A stretch of DNA of 64,000 bases, taken from positions 1-64,000 of the forward strand of contig JAFEBS010000066.1 in assembly GCA_018242525.1 (NCBI GenBank). The letters are read 5' to 3'. The translations under genes were made by a program, and so were the position numbers. The notes below the pieces were generated by a model, which had not been told where the DNA came from, searched no databases, and was given only the letters and a program-made list of their open reading frames with translations. Position 1 is the stretch's first letter; every line of letters begins with the position of its first letter. Of the stretch, positions 47,580-55,964 are shown piece after piece. Origin of the DNA: Planctomycetota bacterium. Its GTDB lineage: Bacteria > Planctomycetota > Planctomycetia > Planctomycetales > Planctomycetaceae.

Positions 47580-48743
47580 ATGAGTTCCCTGATCGAATCA
47601 CTTTCGGCCTCTCTCCGCGATGACACATTTCTGCGACTGACGCTCAGCCAGCCGATTCCCGCCACGAAGGGAGGGGGCCCCAAGGTCACGATCCGCCCCG
47701 TTCTGCTGCGTGATGAGACGAAGTACCAGTGGACGTCACGCACAGGGTCCCAGGAACACCATGAGAATCTGACCGCTGCCGAATTACAGCAGCGCGTCGC
47801 CGCGGTTTTCTGTATTACATTTGCCGACGCGCACCTGTTCACCACCGTCGAAGACCTGTCGTTCAAGCAGCATCGCAGCGGGCAGGTTCGATTCAAGAAG
47901 TCGAAGCCCACCCTGAAGGCTGCGGCGGATCTCAACCATAATCGCGAAAAGCAATACCTGATCCCGGCCGGTGTCCCGTGTCCGTTCCTGATCGAAATCG
48001 GAGTCATGCTCCCCAATGGTCAAGTTCGATCGGCGATGTATCACAAGTTCCGGCAAATCAACCGGTATCTGGAATTCGTCGAAGATCTGCTGCCGAATTT
48101 ACCGGCCGAGGGAACGTTGAACATCGTCGACTTTGGCTGCGGCAAAAGCTATCTGACGTTTGCCCTGCATCACCTGTTGACCCGCATTCATCGCCGCGAC
48201 GTTTCAATTGTCGGGTTGGACGTGAAACAGGAGGTCATCGCTGATTGCAGTCGAATCGCCAGGATTCTCGGTAGCGTGGGACTTCACTTCGAAGTCGGTC
48301 GGATCGAATCGTTCCAGCCGAGTGAGCATGTCCACCTGGCAGTCTCGTTGCATGCCTGCGATACCGCCACCGATGATGCGATCGCGGGCGCGATCCGCTG
48401 GCAGTGCGAAGCGATCCTGGCCGTCCCCTGTTGCCAGCACGAATTGAATGAAACACTCGAGGCCAGGGTCCTGCCCGGAATCACTCAATACGGAATCTTT
48501 CGTGAGCGATTCGCGGCGATGGCAACCGACGCCCTGAGAGCCCGATTCCTGGACGCGCACGGATATCGGACTCAAATGCTGGAATTCATCGACATGGAGC
48601 ACACGCCCAAAAACGTGCTCCTGCGAGCGATCCGGCGCAACTCATCCACAGCAGCTGAGGTCGAAGCCCGCCAACGGGACTATGATCAATTGAAGGCCGA
48701 TCTGGCGCTCAAAGACTGGCACCTGGAACGGGTCTCGGGTTAG
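47580..48743 (+). CDS. SAM-dependent methyltransferase (Methyltransf_32 type), 387 aa
   Basis: Start at MSSLIESLSASLRDD (47580). The N-terminal ~170 residues are family-specific. The SAM site is NIVDFGCGKSYLTFALHH near residue 182, then VGLDVKQEVIADCSR and LAVSLHACDTATDDAI. The motif PCCQHEL near 283 is the cysteine/histidine signature of this family, related to Trm13 and METTL25-type proteins. It probably methylates an RNA or protein; the target is unknown. A well-formed terminator lies right behind it. Confidence 0.87.
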   Translation: MSSLIESLSASLRDDTFLRLTLSQPIPATKGGGPKVTIRPVLLRDETKYQWTSRTGSQEHHENLTAAELQQRVAAVFCITFADAHLFTTVEDLSFKQHRSGQVRFKKSKPTLKAAADLNHNREKQYLIPAGVPCPFLIEIGVMLPNGQVRSAMYHKFRQINRYLEFVEDLLPNLPAEGTLNIVDFGCGKSYLTFALHHLLTRIHRRDVSIVGLDVKQEVIADCSRIARILGSVGLHFEVGRIESFQPSEHVHLAVSLHACDTATDDAIAGAIRWQCEAILAVPCCQHELNETLEARVLPGITQYGIFRERFAAMATDALRARFLDAHGYRTQMLEFIDMEHTPKNVLLRAIRRNSSTAAEVEARQRDYDQLKADLALKDWHLERVSG

Positions 48744-48768
48744 TAGCGGGCACATTTCCGAACGCGAA

Positions 48769-48792
48769 GGTGTCTGCCCCGGTTCAGACACC
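48769..48792 (+). terminator. Rho-independent-type terminator after the methyltransferase gene
   Basis: GGTGTCTG (48769-48776) pairs perfectly with CAGACACC (48785-48792) over an 8-nt loop, followed by ATTTTCC. Position 26 bp after the stop supports termination. Confidence 0.6.
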
Positions 48793-48806
48793 ATTTTCCG
48801 CTCAAG

Positions 48807-48929
48807 GTAGCCCTGTCGCTCCGAGACAGGGAGCGCGATTGGTAAAAACGCGCTGAATGTAAATCCGTGAGGATTGACTCGCGGGGTCTGTCCGCGATCA
48901 CGCGTCCTGTCTCGGAGCGACAGGGCTAC
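48807..48929. repeat. REPIN-like element: two inverted GTAG-type REPs around three small hairpins
   Basis: The left arm 48807-48830 starts GTAG and continues with CCTGTC ... GACAGG, an imperfect palindrome; the right arm 48906-48929 is its exact reverse complement and ends CTAC. A GTAG or GGAG tetranucleotide before an imperfect palindrome is the hallmark of REP sequences mobilised by RAYT (TnpA-REP) enzymes. The 75-bp interior holds three hairpins: AGCGCG/CGCGCT (48832-48854), AATCC/GGATT (48862-48875), and TCGCGG/CCGCGA (48879-48897). It lies between two convergent genes. No RAYT gene is in the window, so mobilisation would be in trans. Confidence 0.85.
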
Positions 48930-48944
48930 TTTTGCCGCGGGCTG

Positions 48945-50369
48945 CTAAACGCTGGTGCCGTTGAACAGGGACTCAATCACATCACCCTTGTTCAGGCGGA
49001 CTCGCCGACCCAACCGATCCGTGACTTCGACTTCGGCCGGCAGACCCAGCACGTGGTAGACCGTTGCACCGACGTCGTTTGGTGAAAAGCCGCGGGTCGC
49101 CGGATAGGCGCCGGTGACATCCGACCGGCCAATGACCTGACCGGGTTGGACTCCGGCACCGGCGAACAGGCCGAAGAAGCAGGGGCCCCAGTGATCGCGG
49201 CCCTTGCCAGCGTTGATCTTCGGGGTTCGTCCAAATTCGCCCAGCATCATGACCATCGTGTTTTCAAGTAATCCTCGCGAATCGAAGTCGTCCAGCAATG
49301 CGGAAACGCCCTTGTCCAGCGGGGGCAGCAGGCGATTCTTCAGCGTCGGGAAAATGTCACCGTGGTTGTCCCAGTTCTGGACCCGGCCAATGTTGACCTG
49401 GACGATGGGGACTCCCGCTTCGATCAATCGACGCGCGATCAACAGCGATTGTCCGTCCGTCGTCCGCCCATATCGATCACGAACTCCATCGGGTTCACGA
49501 TGCAGTTCAAACGCCTGCGACAACCGACTTGAAGTCAGCATGTTGAAGGCCAGTTGCTGGTCCTTCTGCAGTCTCAAGGATTGGGCCACTTCGTCAAACT
49601 GAGCCTGCTGACGGTTGACCTCCTGCAGCAGCATCTGCCGGCGTCCCAGGTGGACGACGTCGATCCCCTGGGCCAATGTCAGCGCATCAACGCGGAAATC
49701 CGGCTTGTTGGGATCACCGGTAATCTGCCAGGGATCGGAATTGGGGCCCAGGAACCCGGCATGTTGACCGGGCCATGTGAGCGGCCCTTCTCGCAGAAAC
49801 GTGGGCAGGTTGACGCCGCTGGGCAGACCATCGTCGCGTTTACGCAGGAAGGCCAGCCCTCCGGAATAACAGGGCCAGTCATCACGCGAGGCCACCTTGT
49901 CGAAAAAGCCTCCGGGCTGCTTTTCACCCGTCAGCACATGATGCGTCGACATCAGGTGATTGTTGTCTTCGTGGGAGAGCGTCCGGATGACAGCGTATTT
50001 GTGAGCTCGGGCGGCCAGCAGCGGCAGATGTTCACAGATCGAATAACCGGGGATCGATGTGGCAATCGGTTGGAATTCGCCACGGATTTCGGCCGGCGCA
50101 TCTGGTTTCAAATCGAACGTATCGTGATGACTGGCTGCTCCGGTCAGGAAAACGATCACCAGCGATTTGGCGGACTTCGGTGAACTGGTGGCGACGGGAA
50201 CCGCTGGTGCCGCGTGAAGACTCCGTCCCAATATGGCAGGCAAGCCGACACCCAGCAGCCCGGAATAACCGGCCTGCAAGACTTCACGGCGGGACAGGCC
50301 GACTGGATGAGGATGTGGTCTCACGGGCTCTAATTCCTGGTCGACAAGCTGAACGTCATGGCGCATCAT
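48945..50369 (-). CDS. DUF1501 family secreted protein, 474 aa
   Basis: The N-terminus carries LSRREVLQAGYSGLLGVGLP, an RR-type leader with hydrophobic core, as in other DUF1501 proteins that use Tat export. The body has the family landmarks SLVIVFLTGAASHHDTFDLK, IRTLSHEDNNHLMSTHHV, NWDNHGDIFPTLKNRLLPPL, MVMMLGEFGRTPKINAGKGR, DHWGP and GRDHWGPCFFG-type end. The fold is alkaline-phosphatase/sulfatase-like. Planctomycetes carry many copies, often paired with a DUF1549/DUF1553 c-type-cytochrome protein; no such partner is next to this one. Confidence 0.95.
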   Translation of the reverse strand: MMRHDVQLVDQELEPVRPHPHPVGLSRREVLQAGYSGLLGVGLPAILGRSLHAAPAVPVATSSPKSAKSLVIVFLTGAASHHDTFDLKPDAPAEIRGEFQPIATSIPGYSICEHLPLLAARAHKYAVIRTLSHEDNNHLMSTHHVLTGEKQPGGFFDKVASRDDWPCYSGGLAFLRKRDDGLPSGVNLPTFLREGPLTWPGQHAGFLGPNSDPWQITGDPNKPDFRVDALTLAQGIDVVHLGRRQMLLQEVNRQQAQFDEVAQSLRLQKDQQLAFNMLTSSRLSQAFELHREPDGVRDRYGRTTDGQSLLIARRLIEAGVPIVQVNIGRVQNWDNHGDIFPTLKNRLLPPLDKGVSALLDDFDSRGLLENTMVMMLGEFGRTPKINAGKGRDHWGPCFFGLFAGAGVQPGQVIGRSDVTGAYPATRGFSPNDVGATVYHVLGLPAEVEVTDRLGRRVRLNKGDVIESLFNGTSV

Positions 50370-50544
50370 GTGTTACGGCGACAGCGGCCGAATTGTGCCG
50401 CTGGGCCGGCGCACTGTAACTCGAAGCCACCATCATACATCAACAGCGACCGAAATGGCACTGGAACTTGAGCATGTTCGACGTGCCGTCGTGGATTGAC
50501 AGCACACAAGGAAACAGGATCGATCCGATGAAAGGGAATCAGGA

Positions 50545-52377
50545 TCACTTTCCGGTCGACGCCACTGCTTTCATCGATTGCAGCAGTTCGTTCAAATTGA
50601 GTTTCACGTAGGGGCGATCTGCCGCTGGGTGTGAATGATCCGCGTTGGCGACATAGAGTACTCCATCGGCCGGGACGAACAGCACGTTGTGCAGATTGGA
50701 CTGCATGGCCACCGGTCGACACATCAGGCCCTGGGCGGCCGTGGCGTCGATCTTGCCGTGCAGGGACTGGACCCGCCGACGCAGTTCTTCCAGTCGCGTC
50801 CCGGCCGACAGTACCACGGCATCCTTGATGCCGTCACCCAGGAGCGGATGTGCCTCACCCGGCTGAACGAACTGAATGGACTCGGGCAGAGCAGCCACGC
50901 CAACGGCGCGGTTGGTCTTGCCATCCGCGAAGACGTAATAGTATTCGCAGGTGCGCGGGTTGTTCTTCCACAGGTCGATGACTTCATCCAGGGTGGAACA
51001 TTCTTCCAGCGCCCGGCGCATCAACGTGGCCATGGGGACGCCGTCCCATTTTCCCTCGCCCCGCCCGCCCATTTCTCCGAGCGAAATTGCCTTGGTGTTC
51101 ATGCCGCTGACACTGCCGATGAAACCGCCATACCCGACGTTGGCGAAGGATATCTTACCCGCGGGTGCCACGATAAAGGTCGTCGCGGCATCCTGCAGGC
51201 CGATCGTGGTCATGTAATCCAGCACCCGGCCGTGATACAGCTTGCCTCCTTCTGTCGCACTGCCAAATACCGCGAACCCCGAACAGTGAAACATCTCGGG
51301 AAAGACGTTCACCACTTCCGCCAGCTTGGGATCCAGGTTCAAGCTGAGTGCCAGAGCTCGCGTTTCCCGCTTGTGATCCTCAGGAATGAATTTCATCAGG
51401 CGGAAATAGGCGTTTTCCAGGTCATGTCGAAACCAACGCCCCGTCTGGATGGTTTGCGCCGTCCCGAACGAGTACAGCACGGAATCCACACAACGGATCG
51501 CTTCGTCGTGCAGCAATTCGCCATGAGCTTTGCCAATCTGTTCGGGTGTCCCTTCCAGCAGGACCACGCGATGACCGTCGATCCACCGCAATTCCCCATG
51601 ATCGACCCGCCGTCCGTCTTCGGCGGGCGAGGTCAAGACGGGAGCCGGTGCCAGGACTTCGGTCGCCCGGCGGACTCCCCGAGTCAACTGTCGCTCCAAT
51701 TCGGCACGTTCAATCGTCATCTGTTTGAAACCGGGCCACATGCCGGCTGGCAGCGGTTCGCCAATCGGGATGGATTTCACGACGACCGTGTTGCCGTGCA
51801 GATCCAGATCCAGCGGTTGCTGGCGATCCCCCAGCTTGAATGAAACATCCCTGCCCACCATCCACTTTCCGCTGGCGCCGTCGAATCTCGGTTTCACCAG
51901 CTGGTTCAGTGCGAGCGAAACGACGTTGGCGTCACTGTTTGTCAGCAGCGCCGAATAAACGGATGCCATGGACGATGGACTGACAATCCGGCCCACGATT
52001 CCGAGCGGTGCCAGATGGTCTTGAGGATCGGTCTGGCCGCTGCCGAAGAACACCGTTTTATGGTGTGGCAACGCGAATGCTGTTTCCTCGCGGCGGCGGC
52101 GAATACTGACACTGTATTGGGGATGAGTCAGGTCCAGGTCGAAGGCGGAATCATCAAAGCGGACCAGCCTGACTTCGATCGGAACGACCGTTCCTGCGAT
52201 CTTCGCTTGAATCGAGGCCGTCATTCCGAACGCTTTTTCCTGACCACTGATCAGGTTCAGCAACGGCTTTAATTGCAGTGCCAGGTTGGCGCTGTCGATT
52301 TGCTGACCGTGAGCTGCGGTTCGCAGGAAAAGTCCAATGACAGCAATCGCCAGGAATCGAAAGCAGACGCGATGCAT
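50545..52377 (-). CDS. Secreted C45-type peptidase / acyltransferase family protein, 610 aa
   Basis: Start at MHRVCFRFLAIAVIGLFLRT (52377), with AAGGTG about 7 nt upstream; the longer frame is unsupported. After the signal, residues 25-250 are an N-terminal extension of unknown function. The C45 part begins near 275 (VVLLEGTPEQIGKAHGELL) and has the nucleophile motif FHCSGFAVFG near 365, then GKLYHGRVLDYM, FANVGYGGFIGSVSGMNTKA and LGEMGGRGEGKWDGVPMA. In the family the mature N-terminal cysteine comes from self-cleavage. Here the Cys sits internally after a Glu-Met-Phe-His sequence, so processing would yield two chains. Substrate unknown. Confidence 0.87.
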   Translation of the reverse strand: MHRVCFRFLAIAVIGLFLRTAAHGQQIDSANLALQLKPLLNLISGQEKAFGMTASIQAKIAGTVVPIEVRLVRFDDSAFDLDLTHPQYSVSIRRRREETAFALPHHKTVFFGSGQTDPQDHLAPLGIVGRIVSPSSMASVYSALLTNSDANVVSLALNQLVKPRFDGASGKWMVGRDVSFKLGDRQQPLDLDLHGNTVVVKSIPIGEPLPAGMWPGFKQMTIERAELERQLTRGVRRATEVLAPAPVLTSPAEDGRRVDHGELRWIDGHRVVLLEGTPEQIGKAHGELLHDEAIRCVDSVLYSFGTAQTIQTGRWFRHDLENAYFRLMKFIPEDHKRETRALALSLNLDPKLAEVVNVFPEMFHCSGFAVFGSATEGGKLYHGRVLDYMTTIGLQDAATTFIVAPAGKISFANVGYGGFIGSVSGMNTKAISLGEMGGRGEGKWDGVPMATLMRRALEECSTLDEVIDLWKNNPRTCEYYYVFADGKTNRAVGVAALPESIQFVQPGEAHPLLGDGIKDAVVLSAGTRLEELRRRVQSLHGKIDATAAQGLMCRPVAMQSNLHNVLFVPADGVLYVANADHSHPAADRPYVKLNLNELLQSMKAVASTGK

Positions 52378-52749
52378 GGGATTCACCTTAAAAAAGCAGG
52401 ATTCGCCAGCAGTACTCGCGAGGACGTCGATCGGTTTCGAATTGGTGGTCAGGCACGAACTGAGATTCAGAATGGCTTGGAAAGGATACGCAGTCCTGCT
52501 CTCAAATGCACTGATCACGAAATCGTAAGTCATTACGACTCCATGCCCAATCCTGATACGGCTTGACAGACATCAAAAGTCGGACGATGATCGCAACTCG
52601 TTGAAGCGGACAGGGTTCCCATCGCATAAGTCCGGAAGGATTTTTGCAGACTCCTGGCCAGGCTCGTGGTAAGATTTTTCACGAGCCAGCGAAGTTGCGC
52701 CGGTGCGTCGAAATCTTTTTCCTGATCCCTGATTCCCAAGGAGACTGTC
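52378..52749. other. Divergent intergenic region, 372 bp
   Basis: Between the C45 gene (minus) and the DUF1559 gene (plus). Upstream promoters for both belong here. I see no further gene or strong palindrome. Confidence 0.4.
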
Positions 52750-53814
52750 ATGGCGGTTCGATCGTGTCGCAAGGGCTTTACACTGATTGAATTGCTGGTG
52801 GTCATTGCCATCATTGCCATGTTGATCGCGCTGCTGTTGCCAGCCGTTCAGAAGGCCCGGGAAGCGGCTCGACGCTCCCAATGCCAGAACAATCTGAAGC
52901 AGCTTGGGTTGGCATTGCACAATTACCACGATGTCCACAAAGGCTTTCCGCCGGGACAGATCAATAATCTGGCGACCGCCTTCAGCTCGGACTCCATCGG
53001 CCGCTACGCCTCGCCGATTGAAGCGACCACTCAATTGACCGCTCGTGGAATGAACAACCTCGGCTATCAAGGGACCAGTTGGATGGTTCATATTCTGCCG
53101 ATGATCGATCAGGCAACGTTGTATAACTTCTGGGCCTTCACCGATAACGTAGCCACCAATGGTTTTCTGCCGGTTCAGACGGCGGATTTCCAATTGATCT
53201 ATCCACCAGTCACTGACCTGCCGCCATTCTATTGCCCCAGCCGCCGAAGCAAGATGGATGCCGACGGCAAATACTCGGCCACGATTCGCGTCAACCAGAA
53301 CTATATGAAAGGCGGAAATGACTATGCCGCCTGTAGCGGATCCGGGATCACCTTCCACGACGGCGGCGTCGTGGGGGATCGCCAGACTTATGCGCTGCTG
53401 CCCGCCCAACTCTTGTCCACCGTGAATACCGTTACGAATCTTTCGGCCTATACGCAGTACCAGCAGAATATCGGGATGTTTGGTGTGAACAGCTATGTCC
53501 AGACCCGCGATGTGACCGACGGCACGTCCAACGTCATCATGGTTGCTGAACGCCGGCTGTCCACCCAGATCGCTCCAATTCAACAGCAGAGTTACGATGG
53601 CTGGGCCTGGGGTGGTCCGGCAACACTATTCAGTTGCCGGATTGCGCCACACACCGGCCTGTGGTACGACGAAGCCGACAGTATGCACGACCAGAGCCTG
53701 CAATGTACATTTGCCGATGGCAGCGTCCGGACCATCAGCTTCAACATCGACCTGAGGACCTGGGTCAATCTGGGGAACATGGCGCAGGGCAGCCCCGTCA
53801 ATCTTCCCAACTGA
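52750..53814 (+). CDS. DUF1559 prepilin-like protein, 354 aa
   Basis: AAGGAG 7 nt upstream. The leader RKGFTLIELLVVIAIIAMLI is a type IV pilin-type signal with the GFTLIE cleavage motif. The DUF1559 core follows: LLLPAVQKAREAARRSQCQN, NNLKQLGLALHNYHDVHKGF, PPGQ, with later FYCPSRR, DVTDGTSNVIMVAER and FADGSVRTIS. The signal anchors it as a pseudopilin in the inner membrane; in planctomycetes these proteins are numerous and usually flanked by a transthyretin-like partner, as here. Function not defined. Confidence 0.97.
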   Translation: MAVRSCRKGFTLIELLVVIAIIAMLIALLLPAVQKAREAARRSQCQNNLKQLGLALHNYHDVHKGFPPGQINNLATAFSSDSIGRYASPIEATTQLTARGMNNLGYQGTSWMVHILPMIDQATLYNFWAFTDNVATNGFLPVQTADFQLIYPPVTDLPPFYCPSRRSKMDADGKYSATIRVNQNYMKGGNDYAACSGSGITFHDGGVVGDRQTYALLPAQLLSTVNTVTNLSAYTQYQQNIGMFGVNSYVQTRDVTDGTSNVIMVAERRLSTQIAPIQQQSYDGWAWGGPATLFSCRIAPHTGLWYDEADSMHDQSLQCTFADGSVRTISFNIDLRTWVNLGNMAQGSPVNLPN

Positions 53815-53852
53815 TTGCAACTTGTCTTGGCAAACAGCAGGTTCGGAAGGAT

Positions 53853-53879
53853 GGTCCTGAGCGGACCGTCCGCCGGACC
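53853..53879 (+). terminator. Strong two-part hairpin after the DUF1559 gene
   Basis: GGTCC (53853) and GGACC (53875) enclose GCGGA/TCCGC (53861/53869) with a 3-nt loop. It lies 38 bp after the stop; no T-run follows, so the role is a terminator or stability element. Confidence 0.5.
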
Positions 53880-53977
53880 TGACCAAACGTCTTGCGGACA
53901 CCAAATCCTCCATCAGCCATTCGATCTGCGTCGGTCCGCGCAGCGAATGCCGTGAGGAAATGCGAAGGCTGAACAGC

Positions 53978-55408
53978 ATGACCATTCGCTTTACCTGTGC
54001 TGGTTGCGGTTCGTTGTTGAAGATCAAGGACGATTTGGCGGGGACGGATGCCAAGTGCCCCAAGTGTAAGACCGAATTCGTTGTCCCCGATCCTGAGGAT
54101 CAGGCCTCGGATGATTCGGTGGAAGTCCTGGCGGCGCCGTCGGCGAAGCGCGCGGGATCAGATGCGGGTGGGAAGTCCGCCAAGTCCGACCGGCCGGCCG
54201 AAAAGCCAGCATTGAAGTCCGAACAGCCGTCGCACGCTGCCGAAAAGGTTTCTGCTACCGCCCCGACAGCTCCCTCATCAGATGAATCCCTGTCGAACGA
54301 ATCCCTGTCAGATGATTCCCTTTCGAATGAATCGCTCGATGAGTTTGATCCGCTTTCCGGGGAACACGAGGTCGCGGAAACGGCTGAGACGCCGAAGGCT
54401 GTCGCCAAAGACGACGACGGTCCCTCATTGAAATCAGATTCGTCGGAGCAACCCGTCGACACGATCGAGCACGCATCTATCGACGGGAGTTCTGACGATC
54501 TGGACTCAGAGGATTCCGGTGAGGTGCTGGTTATGGCTCCCCGGAAACAAGACCCGTCGACAGAAAAGGCGGAAAAGCCCAAGGTTGCGGAGAAGCCGCC
54601 CGCCAGGACCGAAAAATCGGCTGACAAATCCCCGGGAAAATCGGTCTCCAAATCCAAAAAGTCCGGCGGTGACGATTTCGATCCAGCAGACTTTCTGATG
54701 GGCGGCGGCGATGGTCCCCGGCGACCTGCCCCCAGTTTTGGAAATCTGTCGGACCCTGATGCCGATCGACCCCGTACTCCTGCAGCGGAAAGTCGGCCGA
54801 GTCGCCCATCAACGGGCAAGGCTCCAACACCGGGTGGATCCTCAGATAGCATTAGCGCTTCATCCCATGCCAAGGACATGATGATGAGGGCGATGGAGGA
54901 AAGTCGGGCTCATGCTGGCGATCCACATGTTGAGGAAAAGCCCGAGGGCTTCGATTTCGTCGGGCTATTCCGCGAACTGGGCCTGAAAGGGGGAGCCGGG
55001 GTGGTGGGGATCATCATCCTGTGTTACGGGATGTACATCATGTTCGATAGTATGATTTCCACCAAGTTGAAGCTCCCCAAGTTGGGATATGTCACAGGAA
55101 CCGTAACGCTGGATGGCCAACCGTTGCAAGGTGCCACTGTCTATTTTGCTCCCATGGATGCAACCATGGCAGATAGCAAGAAAGATCGCGCCAGAACGTC
55201 GTACGGAATCACCGATGCGGAAGGTCACTACAAGATGATCTACATCAATCAGACCCAGGGAGTTGCTGTTGGCAAGTGCCGGGTCTGGCTGGATCTGATC
55301 ACTCCCGAAGGGCAGAAAATCCCACCAAATTTCACGGAAGGGGTCCTGGTCGTCAAGGAGGTGAAGCCGGGCAGTCAGGAGATCCCGTTCGAGATGAGTT
55401 CAAAATAG
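53978..55408 (+). CDS. Zinc-ribbon/transmembrane/transthyretin-like protein beside DUF1559, 476 aa
   Basis: Start chosen at MTIRFTCAGC (53978, GAAGG 9 nt upstream); ATG 53960 has only a too-close ribosome site. Residues 1-35 are an MJ0042-like zinc ribbon (CAGCGS, then KCPKCKTEFVV). Residues 40-330 are disordered, with S/D/E-rich repeats (SDESLSNESLSDDSLSNE) and a K/P/S-rich part. A membrane span lies near 352-375 (GAGVVGIIILCYGMYIMF), followed by a periplasmic transthyretin/carboxypeptidase-regulatory-like fold (TGTVTLDGQPLQGATVYFAP, YGITDAEGHYKM). The latter is the usual DUF1559 partner domain, here joined to a cytoplasmic zinc ribbon. 163 bp after the DUF1559 gene. Confidence 0.8.
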   Translation: MTIRFTCAGCGSLLKIKDDLAGTDAKCPKCKTEFVVPDPEDQASDDSVEVLAAPSAKRAGSDAGGKSAKSDRPAEKPALKSEQPSHAAEKVSATAPTAPSSDESLSNESLSDDSLSNESLDEFDPLSGEHEVAETAETPKAVAKDDDGPSLKSDSSEQPVDTIEHASIDGSSDDLDSEDSGEVLVMAPRKQDPSTEKAEKPKVAEKPPARTEKSADKSPGKSVSKSKKSGGDDFDPADFLMGGGDGPRRPAPSFGNLSDPDADRPRTPAAESRPSRPSTGKAPTPGGSSDSISASSHAKDMMMRAMEESRAHAGDPHVEEKPEGFDFVGLFRELGLKGGAGVVGIIILCYGMYIMFDSMISTKLKLPKLGYVTGTVTLDGQPLQGATVYFAPMDATMADSKKDRARTSYGITDAEGHYKMIYINQTQGVAVGKCRVWLDLITPEGQKIPPNFTEGVLVVKEVKPGSQEIPFEMSSK

Positions 55409-55643
55409 AAGGGCCGCAGAGTTTTCCAGAGCGGCAAACTTGAACGAACCCACATCGTCCGACTCCCCATGGTCGGAGTGGTGCTGCACATCTACGGGAC
55501 ACGTCGTCCACCAGTGACTTTGCCGGTTTGTCTGAAAACTCCTGCCGATTCGGTCGGCGAGTCCGTGCCATGCGAAGCGATGGCGCGACGCGCGCCGTGT
55601 GCAGTCAGTGATTTGGCCCGTTCGGGCCGATATCTCAAGCACG

Positions 55644-55964
55644 ATGGACGAACTCGATATCATCCAACTGCGCCGGAATCCCCAGTGGCGGGCCACGTTG
55701 CAGGTCTATTATGACTTGCAGCAGCAAGCCCAGGAACAGACACCGGATGCCAGTGGCTGGATTGCACGCCAAACTGCGGTGCCGGGCATTGACCCCGAGC
55801 AGCTCTCTTCCATTCATGGCAAGCTGATTGCCTTTGGAATGTTAAAGTTTGACGTCGGCGGAAGGGATGTCGGGGTCCAGTATCAACTGACCCAGCAGGG
55901 GCGTCGTGCGCTGCTGGGAGAATCCGAACCGTCCCAGGAAACGGAACTGGCGGAATCCGCCTGA
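55644..55964 (+). CDS. Small winged-helix-like hypothetical protein, 106 aa
   Basis: ATG at 55644 (MDELDIIQLRRNPQWRATLQ); the frame reaches 55599 upstream. The order helix-helix-strand reads like a winged helix: IDPEQLSSIHGKLIAFGMLK then VQYQLTQQGRRALLG, the latter being a typical wing end of MarR/PadR-type regulators. The recognition helix is not obvious. Its stop TGA abuts the stop of thrC on the other strand. Confidence 0.6.
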   Translation: MDELDIIQLRRNPQWRATLQVYYDLQQQAQEQTPDASGWIARQTAVPGIDPEQLSSIHGKLIAFGMLKFDVGGRDVGVQYQLTQQGRRALLGESEPSQETELAESA

